This document shows positions 1 to 7,346 of a DNA stretch of 64,000 nt, piece by piece. The notes under the pieces are model-generated. The model was not told the origin of the DNA. It worked only from the letters and a program-made list of their open reading frames with translations, and searched no databases. Source of the DNA: Verrucomicrobiaceae bacterium (GTDB lineage: Bacteria > Verrucomicrobiota > Verrucomicrobiia > Verrucomicrobiales > Verrucomicrobiaceae). Numbering within the stretch: the first letter of the stretch is position 1; the number at the start of each line of letters is the position of its first letter. The stretch spans positions 1-64,000 of the forward strand of contig JAIXOU010000040.1 in assembly GCA_027486585.1 (NCBI GenBank). The letters run 5' to 3'. The position numbers were made by a program, and so were the translations under genes.

Positions 1-26
1 ATTTGCGATCCAGTTCGGGTCGCGAT

Positions 27-60
27 TTTTTTGATTGAGCGCATGCGCTCAATCAAAAAA
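27..60. repeat. perfect 34-bp palindrome, T6 ... A6
   Basis: This is a perfect self-complementary sequence centred between 43 and 44. It has six T at the left edge, a GC-rich core (GAGCGCATGCGCTC) and six A at the right edge. A hairpin would be preceded by U and followed by A on both strands, which is the opposite of an intrinsic terminator. It could extrude as a cruciform or be a dimeric-protein site. Function is unknown. Confidence 0.7.
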
Positions 61-603
61 CAACCCCAGACCAAACATAACCAAATCCCCGAAACACAAA
101 CTTTCGGACACGCCCGGAAAATTCTGAGCCTCGGGTACATTACCGTGCCCCCAGACAACTATATTTTTCAGAATCGACAGCTGACTTTGCCAAGGAAAAA
201 ACGTTTCCTGAAGACTAGTCACTCGCTCTGACTTGGGCAAGACTCTGATGCGGAACGCTCACAACAGGCCTACCATTACCCTGATGTATTTCCCGTGTCC
301 GAGTGCCGCGGGCTGGATGCGCAGGAGTGCCCGCCGTTGCCGATTCTCAATAACTTGGACCCGCAATCCCCTGAATGAGAGGTGCGCAAGATGATGTGTA
401 TGAAAATTTTCCTATCCATCATCTTCCGTACCTTGACCTGCTGGGAGGTGTTCACCGTCTTATCATCAAGCCACCTTGAGTTCAGGTGCTCTGTGGCAGA
501 AGCGCATCTCAGCAGGACAAGAGCGCGTTCCCGTTGAAACCGGTCCCAGAAGCAGATTGGAAAGTCTGTAACAATCTCCATCCCCGTCGGACCGCGACAT
601 CTT

Positions 604-707
604 CGGTAGGGATGCGCTGCGTTGCGTCCCTGATTCGGAGGCGAAGCCGACATCTACGGCACCGAAGAAGTCGGCAGCTTCGGCCCCGGCGCAGCGGGGC
701 CCTACCG
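604..707. repeat. family B element with CGGTAGGG terminal inverted repeats
   Basis: The ends are CGGTAGGG and CCCTACCG, followed inward by GCGCTGCG and its near complement CGCAGCG, so the element can fold on itself. The left two thirds recur at 5547-5616, and a short inverted half-copy lies near 4286-4313. This pattern suggests a non-autonomous palindromic intergenic element. No coding capacity is seen. Confidence 0.6.
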
Positions 708-736
708 GTCGTTTTGACCGGAAGAGACCGTGCTCA

Positions 737-770
737 GACTGCAACTGGCTGACCAAAGAGTCGGATTCGA
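737..770 (+). repeat. short dispersed repeat, copy 1
   Basis: A 34-bp segment beginning GACTGCAACTGGCTGACC and ending GAGTCGGATTCGA is repeated with few changes at 4158-4190. Both copies lie in intergenic repeat clusters. No role is evident. Confidence 0.5.
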
Positions 771-807
771 TGGCTGGCAGACGCCAAGCTCAAGATGCTA
801 CGATAAA

Positions 808-973
808 CCTAGAGCCGGGAATGGCTGACCGCCGATTTGCATCCGTCATTGATTCCACAAGGCTTTTCGCCTCTCGGGCAGTGTCACCCAAGACACAGCC
901 GTTTCGAGTCGAAAAAAGCCTTGTGAAACCAAGCCCTGGCGCAACTCAACAATCTTCCATTCTCGGTTCTAGG
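808..973 (+). repeat. family A MITE-like element, copy 1
   Basis: This 166-bp element begins CCTAGAGCCGGGAATGG and ends with its near-perfect inverse. An inner stem (CACAAGGCTTTT against AAAAGCCTTGTG) and a small hairpin around AGTGTC/GACAC lie inside. Full copies occur at 9430-9594 and, inverted, at 23779-23943; a right-end fragment lies at 5619-5656. The bases that vary between copies are matched between the two ends of each copy. It has no convincing ORF, so it would be a non-autonomous element or a structured RNA. Confidence 0.75.
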
Positions 974-1242
974 ATAAATTTGCCAGCAATGGCTGAGCGC
1001 AGGGCGAGTGACCGCATGGCTGACTCTGGCGAATGGCTGCGTGATCGCAGCGAGGCTGTGAGCTGTTGAGATTTGTTCTCCGGTTTTTAGGCTAAAGCTC
1101 AGAGCGCATGCTTTGGGCTTTTTTGTGAGTGGGGGACTGGATTCTGGAGCGCGAAAAAAACTTTCATTATCTGCGCAAGTCCGCAGGCCGACCTGCATCC
1201 AGCTCATGTCAGTTCGACACCCTCATCCATTCCATTCAATCT

Positions 1243-3996
1243 ATGAAACTCAAATCCACTACCATCCTTCGGGCGGCCTTTGCTGCCTTCTTCATCACGG
1301 CTGCAGCACCTGTCGGTGCGCAGGTCATCACCACTCTCACGCCACCCGCGCCGCCTGCCGGGCAGACTCCCAGGTTTGGCTCGAAGACCGTCGCAGGTGA
1401 GCGCTTCATCCTGATCGCCGATACTGGGGACGATGAACTCGGCGCAGATGCTGGTGCGGTCTATGTCCACAATGCCGTTACTGGCGCTTTTCTGCGGAAG
1501 CTCAAGGCCACTGACGGGGCGGCAGGTGATCAATTCGGCAGCAGCGTGGCGCTGAGCAATGAGTTTGCCATCATCGGTGCGGCCCAGGATGATGACCGCG
1601 GAACGGACTCCGGCTCCGCCTATGTTTTCAATGTCAGCACGGGACTCCAGGTGCGGAAGCTCAACGCTGCGGATGGCGTGACGCTGGATAAATTTGGCAG
1701 TGCCGCCGCGCTTCAGGGGGACATCGGCATCATCGGCGCAGCGGATAGCGCGGCGAAACGAGGAGCGGTTTATGTTTTCAACATCAGCAGCAACCAGCAG
1801 CTCCGCAAGCTAACGGCCAACGGTGGCGTGGCGGAGGACCGCTTTGGCAGCTCTGTAGCCCTGAGTGGAAACCTCGGCCTCATCGGTGCCAATGGGGTCA
1901 ATGCCAGAGCAGGCGCGGCCTACATTTTCGATGTCAGTTCAGGTGCCTTTTTGAAAAAACTCACGGCCGAGGATGGCGAAGCAGAGGATGCCTTCAGCGG
2001 CTCCGTCGCTCTCAGTGGTAATCTGGCTGTGATCGGTGCCAGCCGTGACGATGACAAGGGCAGCAATGCTGGAGCCGCTTACCTGTTCAGTGTGCGCTCG
2101 GGTAAACAGCTCCGTAAACTCCACGCCAGCGATGGCGACTCGTTGGATCAATTTGGCAGCGCGATCGCGATTCAGGAAAACATGATCGTCGTCGGCGCGC
2201 CTCTCAAATCCGGCTTCCGCGGTCAGGTCTATGTCTTCGATGCCATCACCGGCAGTGAACTGCGTAAGCTGGCCCCTGTCGGATTGAGGGCGCTGGATCT
2301 CTTCGGCAGCAATGTCTCAGCTTATGCCAGCCGCATCGTCGTCGGTGTGCCGCAGACAAGTAGCGAAAAAGGCTTCGTTCTCGCCTTCAGTGATCAGTCC
2401 GTGCCTGCCCCAGCATCTGTGATCGCCCAATCCGGCACCAACGCTCCAGGACTGGTGAACACTCTCTTCACCGGATTCACCGCCCACACCCTCAATGGTC
2501 AGGGTGAGTCCATCCTGCAGGCGGGGCTGAACACTCCTGTCGCGAGTAATGCCGGTGCCTGGAATCGCCTCAGTCCCACGCTGGATCTGATGATCCAAAA
2601 GAGCCAGACCATCAATGGCCGACAGGTGTCCGCCATCCAGGCACAGATCATGAACGATAACAGTGCTGCGGTGGCAAAGGTGCAGCTCACTGGCGCTGGT
2701 GTCACTACTGCCAATGATATCGAGCTCATCGCAGACAATGGCAGCAACATTTTTTCTCTGATGCGCGAGTCTGTGGCCATCACTGGTGGTGGCTTCTCAG
2801 GCCAGATCATCCGAGAGATCAAGGAAGTGAGTGCCAGCCACTCCCTTCCACAGGCAGCCGTTTTCACCACCTTTGCCGCACCGGCTCCAGCTACGGCAGA
2901 CAGTGGCATCGCCATTCTAGATCTCCGCAGTGGTAGCGTGCTCGGCGGGCTTCGTGAGGGAGATGCAGCTCCTTTTGAAGGCACCACGATCGGCACCATC
3001 GAGCCACGAATTGCTTTCACAAATGGGCGTGCGATTGCCTGTGTCTCCCTCGTCGGAGCACCAGTCGCTTCAAACGCTGCTCTTCTTCAGTTCCACCCCG
3101 GCAGCCTCGTTTCCAATCTGCCTAACAGTGATCCAAATGCACCCGCTCTTCGACTGGAACCCGGTCAACCTACCACCGCCATCGCTCGTAAGGGCGACAT
3201 CGCCCCCGGCACGAATGGTAGCACCTTCACCGCCTTCCGTGCGGAGAGCGTCTCCAGCATCGACGAGCCGGTCTTCCTAGCCGACATCACAGGTCCCGCG
3301 AATGTGAACCAAGGTATCTGGACTCGCCAGTCCGGCTCCAACAGTGTGACTCTCGTTCTCCAAAAAGGTTCCCAGCTGCCTGGGCTGGCTGGCGTGACCT
3401 TTAGCAGTTTCACCCGCTTTTGGGCACTCGGCTTCGGACGCGTCCTAGTGCAGGCAAAGCTCACCGGCACAGGAGTCGGCACCACCAATGATGACATTCT
3501 CTTCTACGTCCAAGGCAGCCGCAAAGTCATCCTCATTCGTGAGGGTGATGTGGCTCCCGGCTGTGATGGAGCCCGCATTGGCGGCTTCCAGAAAGTCGAT
3601 GCCGATCCTGATGGCAACCATTACACAGTACAAACCGCTCTAGTCGGTGCCAATGCCGCACAGAATACCGCGCTGAATGCCGCCAACCAGGCCCTTTGGC
3701 TCGGCAGTGCCCAGCCATTCCAGATCGAGTTCGACGCCAATGGCCGCCCCCGTCAAGTCGCTACGCCGGATGAACTGCTCCGCCCAACTCTTGCCCTGCG
3801 TAAAGGCAGTCTGCACACCCTTGCTAATATCACCGCCCGCGTCACCTCGGCTGAGATTCAGCCTCCGCTGGATACCACTCTGGCGGGTGGTCGTGGCCTA
3901 GGTGCGGTGGTCAGCGGTAGTCGCGCTGCCGTGGTCCTCAGATACGGCACGAATGTCTTCTTTGCCGCCCAGACTACCTCGGCCACTCAACCGTAG
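1243..3996 (+). CDS. secreted FG-GAP beta-propeller protein
   Basis: The start is placed at 1243 because it opens a clear signal peptide ending near PVGAQ; an in-frame upstream GTG at 1129 only adds an unlikely 38-residue leader. The mature protein is about 890 residues. Its first ~390 residues hold about seven repeats of roughly 50 residues, each with an FGSSVALS-type motif, an acidic turn such as GDDELGADAG and a YVFN strand. These are the marks of integrin-like FG-GAP blades. The second half has longer, divergent repeats around REGD(V/A)APG and TGAGVTT motifs, of a kind seen in planctomycete and verrucomicrobial surface proteins. It probably acts outside the cell as a binding or structural protein; the ligand is unknown. 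It appears monocistronic, with a terminator just downstream. Confidence 0.8.
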   Translation: MKLKSTTILRAAFAAFFITAAAPVGAQVITTLTPPAPPAGQTPRFGSKTVAGERFILIADTGDDELGADAGAVYVHNAVTGAFLRKLKATDGAAGDQFGSSVALSNEFAIIGAAQDDDRGTDSGSAYVFNVSTGLQVRKLNAADGVTLDKFGSAAALQGDIGIIGAADSAAKRGAVYVFNISSNQQLRKLTANGGVAEDRFGSSVALSGNLGLIGANGVNARAGAAYIFDVSSGAFLKKLTAEDGEAEDAFSGSVALSGNLAVIGASRDDDKGSNAGAAYLFSVRSGKQLRKLHASDGDSLDQFGSAIAIQENMIVVGAPLKSGFRGQVYVFDAITGSELRKLAPVGLRALDLFGSNVSAYASRIVVGVPQTSSEKGFVLAFSDQSVPAPASVIAQSGTNAPGLVNTLFTGFTAHTLNGQGESILQAGLNTPVASNAGAWNRLSPTLDLMIQKSQTINGRQVSAIQAQIMNDNSAAVAKVQLTGAGVTTANDIELIADNGSNIFSLMRESVAITGGGFSGQIIREIKEVSASHSLPQAAVFTTFAAPAPATADSGIAILDLRSGSVLGGLREGDAAPFEGTTIGTIEPRIAFTNGRAIACVSLVGAPVASNAALLQFHPGSLVSNLPNSDPNAPALRLEPGQPTTAIARKGDIAPGTNGSTFTAFRAESVSSIDEPVFLADITGPANVNQGIWTRQSGSNSVTLVLQKGSQLPGLAGVTFSSFTRFWALGFGRVLVQAKLTGTGVGTTNDDILFYVQGSRKVILIREGDVAPGCDGARIGGFQKVDADPDGNHYTVQTALVGANAAQNTALNAANQALWLGSAQPFQIEFDANGRPRQVATPDELLRPTLALRKGSLHTLANITARVTSAEIQPPLDTTLAGGRGLGAVVSGSRAAVVLRYGTNVFFAAQTTSATQP

Positions 3997-4019
3997 GCTG
4001 GCCTTACTGCTCCACCATC

Positions 4020-4052
4020 ACCCGGCGCTCTCATTCGAGGGTGCCGGGTTTT
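4020..4052 (+). terminator. intrinsic terminator after the FG-GAP gene
   Basis: Twenty-three bases after the stop codon, ACCCGGC pairs with GCCGGGT across a 16-base loop that can itself partly pair (CTC/GAG). The stem runs straight into TTTT. Confidence 0.65.
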
Positions 4053-4157
4053 GTCTGTGCAGTCAGAGTGTCCATTTAGGCTGAGTCATGGTAATGCAGT
4101 GCAGCGCGCCGCCTTCGGTGACGAGGTCTTTGCAGGCCACGGGGAGACCAGTTTCAA

Positions 4158-4190
4158 ACTGCAACCGGCTGACAAGAGAGTCGGATTCGA
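4158..4190 (+). repeat. short dispersed repeat, copy 2
   Basis: This is a near copy of 737-770, sharing ACTGCAAC, GGCTGAC and GAGTCGGATTCGA. It sits directly before the heptamer array at 4208. Confidence 0.5.
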
Positions 4191-4207
4191 GCTTTCATTT
4201 CTATACT

Positions 4208-4358
4208 GTTCTTGGTTCTTTGTTCTTGGTTGCTGACGGCGGAAAGAATTCAAGAGCTTAGAGGACCAAGTACCCTAACCTGGATCATCGGACGCGGCGC
4301 AACGCGCCCCTACCTGGGATGGGGCCGAACAATGAACCAAGCACAATGAACCAAGAAC
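4208..4358. repeat. paired heptanucleotide arrays (GTTCTTG family)
   Basis: From 4208 to 4235 four 7-bp words follow each other (GTTCTTG, GTTCTTT, GTTCTTG, GTTGCTG). From 4324 to 4358 five words of the complementary type occur (GCCGAAC, AATGAAC, CAAGCAC, AATGAAC, CAAGAAC). The two arrays face each other and could form a long imperfect hairpin. A related array is at 49292-49326. Confidence 0.6.
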
Positions 4359-4416
4359 CTCAAACGTCTGGTCTCTGACAACTGGTTTCGCGGCGATGGC
4401 GTGCTGAGGTGCGGAA

Positions 4417-4511
4417 GTTTAGCCATACCTAGGCGTGACGCTAGATTAGCCCCAAACGCTGCTGAGAAACGTCTTTGAAAAACTACTGGCTACCGCCGCT
4501 GTCCCGCCTAG
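4417..4511 (+). repeat. 95-bp direct repeat, left copy
   Basis: This segment recurs at 5656-5750. About six differences fall in the first 50 bp, while the last 45 bp (from AAACGTCTTTGAAAAACTAC to CCGCCTAG) are identical. The pair brackets the DUF3800 gene and its trailing repeats. The conserved half sits just before a start codon in both places, so it may carry a promoter or leader; no clear -35/-10 pair could be assigned. Confidence 0.75.
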
Positions 4512-4546
4512 ATTTTCATGAGATAATTGACCTCTGTGACCTGATC

Positions 4547-5395
4547 ATGAGTTCCACCCTTCATCGAACACCATGGCAAGAGAAGGAGTATTGGATCTTC
4601 TGCGATGAGTCCGTACAGGAGGGGCTCCTATTCTCCAACTTCTTAGGCGGTGCCATCGTGCCTGCCATCCGCCATGCTGATGTGGAGAATCGCCTGCGCA
4701 TCGCAAAAGCCGAGATCGGATTCCTCAAGGAACTCAAATGGCAGCGGGTGACGGAACAGTGGCTTGAGGGCTACCAGCGCATGATCACCGCCTTCTTTGA
4801 TGTCATCCGCGCTGGGGACGTGCGGGTGAGAGTGATGTTTCGTGCGAGCGATACCGTGCCGGAAAACATGAGCCGTGCGATGTGGGATGAGAGCTACTTC
4901 AAGCTGTACTACCAGTTCATCAAACACGGGTTCGGCCTAGCCCATGTGCCTGATCGGCCCGATGGCACGCGCCTGCGCCTCTTCTTTGACCAGTTTCCTC
5001 ACACGAAGGAAAGCGTTTTACAGTTTAAAGGTTTCTTGGGGGGACTGCCAGCCGCAGCACAGTTGCGGCACGCTGGGCTACACCTGTCTCCAGACCATAT
5101 CACCGAGGTGGACTCGAAGGAGCACGTGCTACTTCAATGCGTGGACCTCGTCTTAGGGGCCATGGCGTTCCGTTTGAATGATATGCACCTCATCAAGCCC
5201 GAGGGGAAACGCGTGAGAGGCAAACGCACGCAGGCCAAGGATCGGCTTTACCGCCATATTTTGAACGAGATCTTCACACTAAAACCCGCATTAAATCCCA
5301 AAATCTCGACAGCAGCCCAGCCTTTCCCCGACGGAACATGGTCCATGCCTTATCGCCATTGGTTATTCGTCCCGAAATCTTCCGCTTCTGAGTGA
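4547..5395 (+). CDS. DUF3800 family protein
   Basis: This 282-residue protein has the DUF3800 signature: an N-terminal strand with the Asp-Glu-Ser motif (IFCDES, about residues 17-22), a following GG segment, and a C-terminal SKEHVLLQCVDLVLGA helix resembling the LQ..D(L/A) motif of the family. DUF3800 proteins are thought to have an RNase H-like fold with acidic catalytic residues; their biological role is not settled, and some lie in defence or mobile regions. ATG 4547 is preferred. An in-frame TTG at 4475 would add 24 residues, half of them read from the 95-bp direct repeat, so that extension is doubtful. The gene looks like a single-gene insertion in front of the 5767 gene. Confidence 0.8.
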   Translation: MSSTLHRTPWQEKEYWIFCDESVQEGLLFSNFLGGAIVPAIRHADVENRLRIAKAEIGFLKELKWQRVTEQWLEGYQRMITAFFDVIRAGDVRVRVMFRASDTVPENMSRAMWDESYFKLYYQFIKHGFGLAHVPDRPDGTRLRLFFDQFPHTKESVLQFKGFLGGLPAAAQLRHAGLHLSPDHITEVDSKEHVLLQCVDLVLGAMAFRLNDMHLIKPEGKRVRGKRTQAKDRLYRHILNEIFTLKPALNPKISTAAQPFPDGTWSMPYRHWLFVPKSSASE

Positions 5396-5404
5396 ACATG
5401 AAAA

Positions 5405-5468
5405 AGCACTCTTCCGAGCCTACTAAGGACCCCACGCGCAGCGTGGAGCTTCGGCTCGTCAGAGTGCT
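5405..5468 (+). other. long compound hairpin after the DUF3800 gene
   Basis: AGCACTCT.CCGAGCC pairs with GGCTCG.CAGAGTGCT, and inside it CCACGC pairs with GCGTGG around a GCA loop. The structure begins ten bases after the stop codon. No T-run follows, so it may stabilise mRNA ends or be another palindromic repeat rather than an intrinsic terminator. Confidence 0.6.
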
Positions 5469-5546
5469 GACAAATGACACCACAGTTCAACAAAATTGTC
5501 AATCCCGCCTTTTTTAACAACGGATCAACGAGCGCAAGCGCGCAGG

Positions 5547-5656
5547 GGTAGGGATGCGCTGCGTCGCGCACCTGATTCGGAGGCGAAGCCGACATTTTCG
5601 GCCTCGAAAAAGTGGGCCATGGCGCAACTCAACGATCTTCCATTCCTGTTTCTAGG
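5547..5656 (+). repeat. junction of truncated family B and family A repeats
   Basis: 5547-5616 matches the left two thirds of the family B element at 604-707. Near 5617 it switches abruptly to the right end of family A (5619-5656, from TGGCGCAACTC to TTTCTAGG). That end abuts the second copy of the 95-bp repeat. The stretch is therefore a mosaic of truncated elements. Confidence 0.6.
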
Positions 5657-5750
5657 TTTAGCCATACCAAGCCGTGACGCCAAATTAGCCCCGAACGCTG
5701 CCGAGAAACGTCTTTGAAAAACTACTGGCTACCGCCGCTGTCCCGCCTAG
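5656..5750 (+). repeat. 95-bp direct repeat, right copy
   Basis: Partner of 4417-4511. It ends 16 bases before the start codon at 5767, so it is the natural upstream region of that gene and the left copy is probably the duplicate. In both copies the TTG-started frame reads the same dozen codons (KNYWLPPLSRL). Confidence 0.75.
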
Positions 5751-5766
5751 GCTTTCGCCAATAGAC

Positions 5767-6300
5767 ATGCCCAGTGAATTTGATATCCAATACGCCGTGG
5801 AAAACACGGAGGTGATCCACGAACCGGATCGCCGCATCGACACCTTTGGCAGCACCCAGTTTGAATTTCAGCTCGTGACTGAACCCATGGATCATGTGAA
5901 CACCACACGCATCCGTGTCGGCCAGATCACTGCCGAAAAACCTCTCATTCTGCGCCCTAACCCAGAGGCCATGGCCGACTTCGACTTTGAAGGTTTTGGC
6001 CCTCAGGGAGAAGCCTTCGGCGATTTCCTGCGCGAGAACCTGCATAAGCTGGCCATCCTGAAATACGGCTTCCGCTTCAAAGTCGGCGACATGCAGGAAG
6101 AAGTGATTCATGAACCGATGGACCAAGTTTGTGACAAGCTGCTCGAGGCCATCCGCATCTCTGGCAACCCCATGCGCGCCATCATCAAAGGCGTGGACGA
6201 CACTTGGGAAATCAGCCTTCTCAAATTCACGGTCGAGATGATCGAAAAATCCCAAAAGATCAACATGTTCGACTTCAAACGCCGGGGCCTGCTGGGCTGA
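5767..6300 (+). CDS. conserved protein of unknown function
   Basis: A 177-residue, soluble, acidic protein with no signal peptide or membrane segment. I do not recognise the family. It reads as a compact alpha/beta protein: an N-terminal segment rich in beta strands (FEFQLVTEPMDHVNTTRIRVGQ), a central FLRENLHKLAILKYGFRF stretch, and a C-terminal helix carrying VEMIEKSQKINMF. It has none of the Cys/His clusters or nucleotide-binding loops that would suggest an enzyme class. It is followed by heptamer arrays and the LysM protein gene. The absence of a clear Shine-Dalgarno sequence is common among its neighbours. Confidence 0.65.
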   Translation: MPSEFDIQYAVENTEVIHEPDRRIDTFGSTQFEFQLVTEPMDHVNTTRIRVGQITAEKPLILRPNPEAMADFDFEGFGPQGEAFGDFLRENLHKLAILKYGFRFKVGDMQEEVIHEPMDQVCDKLLEAIRISGNPMRAIIKGVDDTWEISLLKFTVEMIEKSQKINMFDFKRRGLLG

Positions 6301-6306
6301 GAAGAA

Positions 6307-6414
6307 AAGGATGAAGGATCAAAGCTGAAGGATGAAGACGCTCACCCACCTGTCTGAACTCGCTTCCCCTGGACTCATTCTTCATCCTTCGTCCTTCACG
6401 ATTTATCCTTTTTG
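6307..6414. repeat. paired heptanucleotide arrays (AAGGATG family)
   Basis: Starting at 6307 the words AAGGATG, AAGGATC, AAAGCTG and AAGGATG follow at 7-bp spacing. Starting at 6380 the complementary words CTTCATC, CTTCGTC, CTTCACG and ATTTATC follow. The arrays face each other and could form an imperfect hairpin filling the gap between two genes. The same words recur at 49251-49285. Confidence 0.65.
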
Positions 6415-6416
6415 AA

Positions 6417-7319
6417 ATGGCCAAGACTCAGTTAAAACTTCTGCTTTTTCTCATCGTCCTAGGGATCACCCTCGGATGCATGGCCACGGCTTTTTACATC
6501 TACGATAAAGTGCTGCGGCCTGAGAGTGTCATCCAGGCTGAGATGAAAAACATGAAGAAAAGTGAGCTGCCGAAGATTGATCCAGGAGCCAAACGGTTCG
6601 AGGTCGCCGCCACTCAGATCCGTGAGGGCAAGTACCATGAAGGCCGCGAGTTACTCTACAAAATGCTGCAGCAGTTCCCCGACTCGGCCACCTGTCCAGA
6701 GGCCAAGCGCATCATTGGCGAAATGAATTTTGACGAGCTTTTCTCTCCAGAAAACAAGATCAACAAAAAGGACTACATCGTTCAGCCTGGCGACTCCTTG
6801 GCGCTCATCGCCAGCAAGCAAAGCAGCAGCATGGACATGATCGTCCGCCTGAACGGACTCATGGGCACCACCCTGCAACCTGGCGAACATCTGACCATCA
6901 TCCCGCTCGAGTTTTCGCTCGTTGTCGATCTCTCAGCCAAGACTGTCACCCTGCGCCGGAAGACTGGAGAAAAAGAATACTTCTTTAAAGAGTATTACGC
7001 CTCTGACATCCGACTGCCCAACAGCGTCAAGCTCCCTGCGGAAATGGAGGTCAAAGGCAAATCAGCCATTGCTGAAGGCAAAGCCGTCCTCTCCACTGAC
7101 CCAAGATACGTCGATGCCGAAAAATGGCTGCCGACCAGCCGCAACGGAGTCGTCTTACGCACCGCGCCCGTGGCTAAGGCTGTCCCAGTCACCCAACCAG
7201 CGTCCGCCGTGCCAGCCGCCGTTCCGCCCCCTGAATCGGGCGTCTTTTTAGATCGATCAGATCTCGAAGAACTATTTGCGCTTGTCCGCAACGGCTCAAA
7301 ACTCTACTTCATCCGCTAG
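6417..7319 (+). CDS. membrane-anchored LysM protein with degenerate YkuD-like tail
   Basis: This 300-residue protein has one N-terminal membrane segment (about residues 6-28), then a short helical-repeat region (about 57-105), then a clear LysM peptidoglycan-binding domain (about 119-162: DYIVQPGDSL...LQPGEHLTII). From about 165 it resembles the start of an L,D-transpeptidase YkuD domain (FSLVVDLSAKTVTL), and its end (DLEELFALVRNGSKLYFI) resembles the close of that domain. The catalytic SHGC(I/V)R segment is missing; ESGVFL stands in its place. It is probably a cell-wall-binding periplasmic protein without cross-linking activity. It lies 27 bp upstream of accA. Confidence 0.75.
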   Translation: MAKTQLKLLLFLIVLGITLGCMATAFYIYDKVLRPESVIQAEMKNMKKSELPKIDPGAKRFEVAATQIREGKYHEGRELLYKMLQQFPDSATCPEAKRIIGEMNFDELFSPENKINKKDYIVQPGDSLALIASKQSSSMDMIVRLNGLMGTTLQPGEHLTIIPLEFSLVVDLSAKTVTLRRKTGEKEYFFKEYYASDIRLPNSVKLPAEMEVKGKSAIAEGKAVLSTDPRYVDAEKWLPTSRNGVVLRTAPVAKAVPVTQPASAVPAAVPPPESGVFLDRSDLEELFALVRNGSKLYFIR

Positions 7320-7346
7320 CCTTCACAGCTCACCCCACTTTCCATC

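Larger units (their letters stand above)
1..1242. other. repeat-rich intergenic stretch, no convincing gene
   Basis: About 1.2 kb lies before the first credible start. Short ORFs exist on both strands, but they overlap each other, lack ribosome-binding sites and resemble no family I know. Several run through repeats that recur elsewhere in the window. The stretch holds the palindrome at 27-60, a CGGTAGGG-ended element at 604-707, a 34-bp repeat at 737-770 and a full copy of the CCTAG-ended element at 808-973. I see nothing else that I can support. Confidence 0.6.
4053..4416. other. intergenic repeat cluster, no gene
   Basis: No credible gene is seen between the terminator at 4020-4052 and the direct repeat at 4417. 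The stretch holds the second copy of the 34-bp repeat (4158-4190), a plus-strand heptamer array (4208-4235), a half-copy of family B (about 4286-4313) and an inverted heptamer array (4324-4358). Confidence 0.55.

Noticed and set aside
27..60. bidirectional intrinsic terminator
   Set aside because: The T-run precedes and the A-run follows the stem on both strands, so no U-tract would come after the hairpin.
1090..1125. terminator before the FG-GAP gene
   Set aside because: A T-run is present, but the stem (AAAGC/GCTTT) is short and mismatched, and no gene ends upstream.
276..1207. several overlapping short ORFs in the left end
   Set aside because: They overlap on both strands, run through dispersed repeats, lack ribosome-binding sites and match nothing I know.
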